Positions 58,585 through 64,000 of a DNA stretch of 64,000 nucleotides are shown here, one piece after another. The notes under the pieces are model-generated. The model was not told the origin of the DNA and made no database searches. It worked only from the letters and a program-made list of their open reading frames with translations. Both the position numbers and the translations under genes were made by a program. The number at the start of each line of letters is the position of its first letter. The first letter of the stretch is position 1. Source of the stretch: Yamagishiella unicocca. Taxonomy: Eukaryota; Chlorophyta; Chlorophyceae; Chlamydomonadales; Volvocaceae. The stretch spans positions 124,001 to 188,000 of the forward strand of contig BDSL01000027.1 of assembly GCA_003116995.1 (NCBI GenBank), given 5' to 3'.

Positions 58585-61500
58585 GCGAGCTTCTACCCAG
58601 CCCCGCTCCGGTCGAGCCCGACGGTTCAGGGCCCCTAACACCTTCATCGCCTCTCAGCTCGCCCCAGCCTCGGCCACCGAAGCCTCCCTCGCCGCCGAAG
58701 CCTCCTAGGCCGCCGAAGCCTCCCAGCCCCGAGCCGGGCCCGATTGCACCGCCGGCGGCGCCAGGTTCACCACCCAATTTTGAGCCTCTCAGCCCACCCA
58801 TGCCTCCCAGCCCCCCGAAGCCTCCCTCGCCGCCGAAGCCTCCCTCGCCGCCGAAGCCTCCCTCGCCGCCGAAGCCTCCCTTGCCACCGAAGCTTCCCTC
58901 GAAGCCTCCTTCGCCGCCGAAGCCTCCTTCGCCGCCAAAGCCTCCCAGCCCCGAGCCCAGCCCACCCGCTGGCCCCAGCCCACTTTCGCCAGCGTCTCCA
59001 TCGTCACCAGCCGCTTTGGAGCCTCTCACCCCATCCAACCCCCTTAGTTCCCCTAGTCCTCCTTCCCCGAAGCCTCCCAGGACCCCAAAGCGGCCCAGCC
59101 CAGTCCCGCCCAGCCCAGTCCCGCCTATGACACCTCCACCTGTTGAACCGGCATCGCCTCCATCATATCCGCCACCACCACCCGCGGCACCTCCAAGCCC
59201 CTCGCCCCCCAAGCCCCCAAGCCCCTTTAAGCCGCCACGTCCACCGAAGGTCCCCAGCAAGCCTCCCAGCCCGGAACCGAACCCTCCCAGCCCGGAACCG
59301 AACCCTCCCAGCCCGGCACCCCTGCCAGCGATGCCCCCCAGCCCGGCACCTAGCCCGTCGCCGCCTCTGCCATCGCCGCCTGGGTTGCCGTCCGATCCAC
59401 CCAACCCTCCCAGCCCGCCGAAGCCTCCCAGCCCTCCCAAGCCTCCTTCTCCCCCCAAGCCTCCGAGGCCGCCCAAGCCGCCCGGACCGCCTCTCAGCCC
59501 TCCAATGCTCCCACCGCCGCCCTCGCCTCCGGGGCCGTCTCCCCCGACACTGCCGCTGCCCCCACCCCCGCAAGCTCCTCCGCCGTTCCAGCCTGAGCTC
59601 CCAGCTGAGCCTCCCGCGTACCCTCCAGCACCCCCCCCATCGTACCCACCACCGACTCCTAGCGCCCCCGCATACCCGCCAGCCTACCCGCCGCCATACC
59701 CGTCTTCACCTCCAAGCTCCCCAGCGGAGCCGCCTGCCTACCCACCAGCCTACCCACCAGCCTACCCCAGCTTCCCGCCTTCCAGCCCGGAGCCTCCCAT
59801 CAGCCCGGAGCCTCCCATCAGCCCGGAGCCTCCCGCCTCCCCGCCTTCCAACCCGCCCTTGGCGCCTCCCCCTTCCCCCCCCAGCCCCCCCCTGCCTCCT
59901 AGCCCCCGCAAGCCCTCAAGCCCCGGCAGGCCCCCGCGGCCCCCGAAGCCTTCCAGCCCGCCGCCTAGCCCCGCTCCCAGCCCCAGCACGCCATTGCCGC
60001 CCTCCCCAGCCCTTCCCAGTCCTCCATCATACCCTCCGCAAACCCCCCCGCCGACTCGCACTCCTCCCAGCCTCCCCAGCCCCCGCAGCCCTCCCAGCCC
60101 CAAGCGGCCTCCCAGCCCTCCCAACCCTCCCAAGCCGCCGAGCCCTCCCAGGCCTCCGCGGCCCCCGAGCAAGCCGCCCAGCCCCGCTCCCAGCCCCGCT
60201 CCTCCATCGCCTCCTCCTCCGCCAGTACCCAGTCCTCCATCGTACCCTCCGTCACCTTCGCCGCCTCCGCGTTTCCCTCCCAGCCCCAAGAGCCCTCCTA
60301 GCCCGCCCAAGCCACCCAAGCCGCCCAAGCCGCCCAGCCCGCCTAGGGCCCCCAAGAGTCCTCCGAGCCCCCCACCTAGCCCCCTGGCGCCGTCGCCTCC
60401 TTCGCCATCCCTACCCAGCCCTCCATCATACCCGCCGCCATCACCGTTGACGTCTCCACCGCCTTCGCCCTCGCCGGAACCCAGCCCATTGGCACCACCC
60501 TCGCCGAAGATCAGGCCTCCTCCCAAGCCGAAGTCACCTCCCAAGTCCCCTCCGCCTTCGCCTTCGCCTCCGCCCAGCCCTGATACGCCAGCGTCGCCAC
60601 CGGTGTATCCGCCGCCGCCCTCGCCGGAACCCAGCCCATTGGTGCCACCCTCGCCGAAAGTGAGGCCTCCTCCCAAGCCGAAGTCACCTCCGTCTCCGCC
60701 GAAGGCAAGCCCCTCTCCGCCGCCGGAGCCGTCACCATCGCCGGAGCCGTCACCATCGCCGGAGGTGTCTCCATCGCCGGAGGTGTCTCCATCGCCGGAG
60801 GTGTCTCCGTCCCAGGAAGTGGCTCCGCCGTCTCCAAAGATCAGGCCTCCTCCCAAGCCGAAGTCACCTCCGTCTCCGCCGAAGGCAAGCCCCTCTCCAC
60901 CGCCGGAGCCGTCACCATCGCCGGAGCCGTCACCATCGCCGGAGGTGTCTCCATCGCCGGAGGTGTCTCCGTCCCCGGAAGTGGCTCCGCCGTCTCCGAA
61001 GATCAGGCCTCCTCCCAAGCCGAAGTCACCTCCCAAGTCCCCTCCGCCTTCGCCTTCGCCTCCGCCCAGCCCTGATACGCCAGCGTCTCCACCGGTGTAT
61101 TCGCCGCCGCCCTCGCCGGAACCCAGCCCATTGACACCACCCTCGCCGAAAGTGAGGCCTCCTCCTAAGCCGAAGTCACCTCCGTCTCCGCCGAAGGCAA
61201 GCCCCTCTCCGCCGCCGGAGCCGTCACCGTCCCCAGAGCCGTCGCCGTCCCCAGAGCCGTCACCATCACCGGAGCCATCACCATCGCCGTCACCATCGCC
61301 GGAGGTGTCTCCATCGCCGGAGGTGTCTCCATCGCCGGAGGTGTCTCCGTCGCCGGAGGTGTCTCCGTCCCCGGAAGTGGCTCCGCCGTCTCCGAAGATC
61401 AGGCCTCCTCCCAAGCCGAAGTCACCTCCCAAGTCCCCTCCACCATCCCCTGCCACCCCTGATATGCCAGATGTCCCCTCACCGTCACCGTCGCCGGAGC

Positions 61501-63648
61501 CATCACCGTCGCCGTCACCGTCGCCGTCACCGTCGCCGTCACCATCGCCGTCACCGTCGCCGTCACCATCGCCGTCACCTTCCCCGTCGCCGTCGCCTTC
61601 CCCGTCGCCGTCGCCGTCGCCGTCGCCTGCCGGTACGTATTCCCTTGTCAGAAGCAAAGCTTCACACACCATGCAGGGATCCGAATTGGGGGGCAAGTGC
61701 GTCGATGTGGCAAACCCGGGCAGACGATGCCACGGGTCGGTTGGTGTGAGGGCGGAGAACGCCATCACTACCTGCCGCGATGTGTCGGCGCATGTCGTAC
61801 CGTTTCAGGGGCAGGTCAGGGACAGGCCAGGACCAGGCCAGGGGCAGGGAGCCAGCAGGGGCAGGGGCTGGGCGGCAACGTCCCCACGCGGGTGAAAAAT
61901 GTGTTCAGCCCCGACGGAGCTCCCTATCGAGTTGCATGGGCCGAGGGCGGGACCGGTGCAACGCCCCTTGCAGGCATAAGCTCTCAGACCTGAACTCTAA
62001 CCGGCCCGGTCCGCCCCCACATTCATACACACACACCCCTTTGGCCAACGGCCAAGGCCCGGTCAGATGATGTAAAACACACACCCACACCACACCCACA
62101 TACACACGCACACACTCTCCTCACACGCCTCGCGGCTCAGATTCTGATGCACGTGCTAACGCGCACGTGGCGAGGTGCGCTGCACCCATGGCTCCGCCGG
62201 TGAGCGCCCCCGCCGCCAGCGCGAGCATTGCACGGCGCACAGGCTGGGCTGCTCCTGCAGGCCGGCAACCTGACTCCTCATTGGACGGTTCCTCGTCAAC
62301 TACGGGGTTGGCAGCACAGCCACGGGGCGTTTGTCGTACAACCACGAAGCTCAGCCCACGCGCGCAAACTGGTCGACGCAGCTGATGTGGCCGAAAGCAC
62401 CTTAACCTCCCCCCCTTGTGTTTGTTCCTGACCGGCTGCGCAGGTTCAAACCGCGTCTACCGCTGCAAGAATGGAACCAGCCTGCTCGGGGAGACGCTGC
62501 TTGCCACAAAGCTGAACCCGCCTATGTCCCACGAGCAAGCCATGCAGGAGTGCTTGCGGTTGTGCGACAGCCGGGACGGCACCTGCACCGGGGTAAGGGC
62601 AGGGGCTGGGGCTGGGGTGCTGCAGGGGCCGGGGCAGGGGCCGAGAAACCGATAGCCAGCCGCGGCAGGTTGCCACCATCGCCGCAGGGGAATGATAGGC
62701 GTAGGCTCGGCGCTTGCTTTACTGTACGGCAACACGCTGAGTGACGATCGGAACCTCGCGTAAGGCCTCAAATACGGCAGGCGCGGACAATACTCCGGCA
62801 AATGGACAGCGGGCTCGTCCATTCAATTTTCCGGGCGGTTGCGACCGTTGGCCTCAACGGTATCGTTAGTGCCGTAACGGTCGGACGCATCCCTGTCTCT
62901 GCTCGGACGGCGGATCTCGGGGAGCACGTCATGGCTGGCCGCTCACTGCTCCCCCTCCCGGACCCTGGACTGATGTGCCCCGCAGTATTACTACAAGAAC
63001 ACGGGCTGGTGCACCCTGGTCGCGGGCACCCCCACGTTCACAAAGCCCTACGCTTCCGACCTCATCGCTTGCATCTTCAAGGGCTACGGCCCCTCCGTGA
63101 GCCCCGAGCCGCCGGAGTTGAGCCCTCTGCCTCCCAGCCCTGCACCCTCGTCTCCCGCCTCCAGCCCCCCACCACCTCCCAGCCCTCGCCCTCCTCGGCC
63201 GCCGCCGCCCAGTCCGTCTCTGCCCTCGACGCCGGCCCCCTCGACGCCCTCGACACCGCCCCCCTCGAAGCCCCCGAGGCCGCCTCCCTCGCCGCGCTCG
63301 CCCAAGCCGCCACCACCCAGCCCGGCCCCATCACAGCCGTCATCACCAGAGCCGTCATCACCAGAGCCTCTCTCGCCGGAGCCCACTCCGTTAATGCCGG
63401 CGTCCTCTCCTCCCGCTAAAAAGCCTCCGAGCCCGCGCCCTCCCAGACCACCGCCCCGCAGCCCTCCGCCTGCCAGCCCTGGTGTGCCGCTCTCTGACCC
63501 CCCCAGCCCGCGCCCGCCTAGGACACCGCCCCCCAGCCCTCCACCTCCCAGCCCTGGCGTGCCGCTCTCCGACCCTCCCAGCCCCAGCCCACCGTCTCCC
63601 GCATTGGAGCCTCCCCCGCCGCCCCCAGGTGCGCTTCCAGGGTACTAG
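58585..63648 (+). CDS. Cell-wall HRGP with Ser/Pro rods flanking a PAN-like six-Cys module (5' end missing)
   Basis: Exons 58585-61632, 62444-62592 and 62986-63648 join in phase (1, then 0). The first is over 1,000 codons of Ser-Pro, Pro-Pro-Lys-Pro and SPEP/SPEVSP repeats, the hydroxyproline/arabinosylation pattern of volvocine extracellular-matrix proteins. Exon 2 and the start of exon 3 form a compact module: [45 protein letters not shown] and [12 protein letters not shown]. Its six cysteines resemble a PAN/apple domain, which binds protein or sugar. A second rod of about 185 residues closes the protein (ending [12 protein letters not shown]). A secreted protein needs a signal peptide, which must be on an upstream exon. 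The acceptor GATGCAG before 58585 is in phase, but the true exon start is uncertain. Confidence 0.85.
60480..61450 (+). repeat. Modular coding repeats in the HRGP rod
   Basis: The block (I/V)[10 protein letters not shown] recurs six times, at about 60510, 60660, 60840, 61000, 61155 and 61400. Three copies are followed by KSPPPSP and three by [19 protein letters not shown]. Between them GGAGGTGTCTCCATCGCC-type units (SPEV) are tandemly amplified two to five times. The pattern indicates repeated unequal exchange. Confidence 0.9.
61460..61632 (+). repeat. (TCGCCG)n hexanucleotide array encoding (Ser-Pro)n
   Basis: More than 20 near-identical TCGCCG/TCACCG units encode an uninterrupted Ser-Pro run just before the donor GGTACG. 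The run is a likely site of length variation. Confidence 0.92.
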
Positions 63649-63825
63649 ATGCCACGATCAGGCGGCAGGCGGCAGGGGCCTGACCTGTGGCCTGGCACCC
63701 GCGGCCCGGTCTGGACTCGCACCTGTAGGACACATCCTGCCAGCTAGCGGGGACAAGCAGTCGGGCAAGACCTCGTGGAGTCCCCTGTGTTTTGCGACAT
63801 AAGCCCCAGGTGGCGCCACCGGTGT
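63649..63825. other. Convergent 3' ends
   Basis: Only 177 bp separate the HRGP stop from the stop of the minus-strand gene at 63826, so the 3' UTRs probably overlap. No TGTAA is visible on either strand in this interval. Confidence 0.5.
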
Positions 63826-64000
63826 TTAGTCGCGGAATCCGTAGTCGTACGCGTCGAGCAAAGTCCAGCAGCTGTCCTGCGGATGTGGCTCGTGCAGATG
63901 TGCCACACGCTTCTTCAGCTGCGGCTCGCGCAGTACCCGTCGGAGTGATGCCCGCTCGATAGCCCCAGTCCTCCGCACTGGGCTGGGGGCCCGGCTGGTC
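63826..64000 (-). CDS. Last exon of an unassigned gene, cut by the right edge
   Basis: A frame open from the window edge to TAA at 63826 encodes 58 residues including RRTGAIERASLRRVLREPQL, KKRVAHLHEPHPQDSCW and TLLDAYDYGFRD. Codons are G/C-ending and the amphipathic, charged composition is protein-like. There is no start codon, so it is an internal or terminal exon. I recognise no family. An alternative frame over the first 70 bp is also open, which leaves the exon's 5' limit unknown. Confidence 0.6.
   Translation of the reverse strand, partial: TSRAPSPVRRTGAIERASLRRVLREPQLKKRVAHLHEPHPQDSCWTLLDAYDYGFRD

Noticed and set aside
59762..61768. 668-codon Gly/Asp-rich minus-strand frame
   Set aside because: It is the mirror image of the Ser/Pro rod: reverse complements of Pro and Ser codons read as Gly and Asp.
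62069..62074. TGTAA as poly(A) signal for the HRGP gene
   Set aside because: It lies in the first intron of the phased model. The PAN-like exons downstream join in frame, so it is not the gene end unless there is a short isoform.
1..64000. CRISPR arrays, prokaryotic operons, phage or insertion sequences
   Set aside because: The window is eukaryotic (spliced genes throughout). The tandem repeats lack unique spacers, and no transposase or integrase motif was found.

Overview
The window is nuclear DNA of a green alga, most likely a volvocine (Chlamydomonas/Volvox group). The evidence is GC-rich intron-dense genes, TGTAA poly(A) signals after several stops, a hydroxyproline-rich cell-wall glycoprotein of the Ser-Pro type, and a BLD10/CEP135 basal-body gene. 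The species cannot be named from sequence alone. Gene models were built by hand from splice sites, reading phase and protein similarity recalled from known families.

Left part (1-18.2 kb). The left edge holds the first exon of a minus-strand U-box gene. From 1.9 to 15.0 kb runs one minus-strand gene of about 31 exons, the BLD10/CEP135 orthologue (about 1,760 aa of coiled coil). Its introns carry several unrelated minisatellites and copies of a dispersed repeat of about 50-95 bp. A small membrane-protein gene (minus) and a second small single-TM ORF (plus) follow, transcribed divergently.

Middle (18.4-45.9 kb). A four-exon plus-strand gene encodes a CID7-type protein (PAM2, CUE-like, DUF1771, Smr). 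A two-exon 80-aa membrane-protein gene follows. A 14-exon minus-strand gene (33.1 to 26.0 kb) keeps perfect reading phase and encodes a 1,126-aa protein I cannot assign. Next come a three-exon acidic-protein gene (minus) and a four-exon minus-strand gene for a 2,022-aa coiled-coil/AT-hook protein, also unassigned.

Right part (46-64 kb). An EEF1AKMT1/N6AMT2-type methyltransferase gene (plus; 5' end unresolved) is followed by RPL3 (seven exons, complete). A gene-poor, AT-richer stretch of about 6 kb comes next. The window ends with a long HRGP gene in which a six-cysteine PAN-like module sits between two Ser/Pro rods. The last exon of another minus-strand gene is cut by the right edge.

The genes are not an operon. 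They are independent nuclear genes for ciliary basal bodies, RNA/protein turnover, translation and the extracellular matrix. Two large predicted proteins (1,126 and 2,022 aa) and the dispersed intronic repeat are the least explained content.
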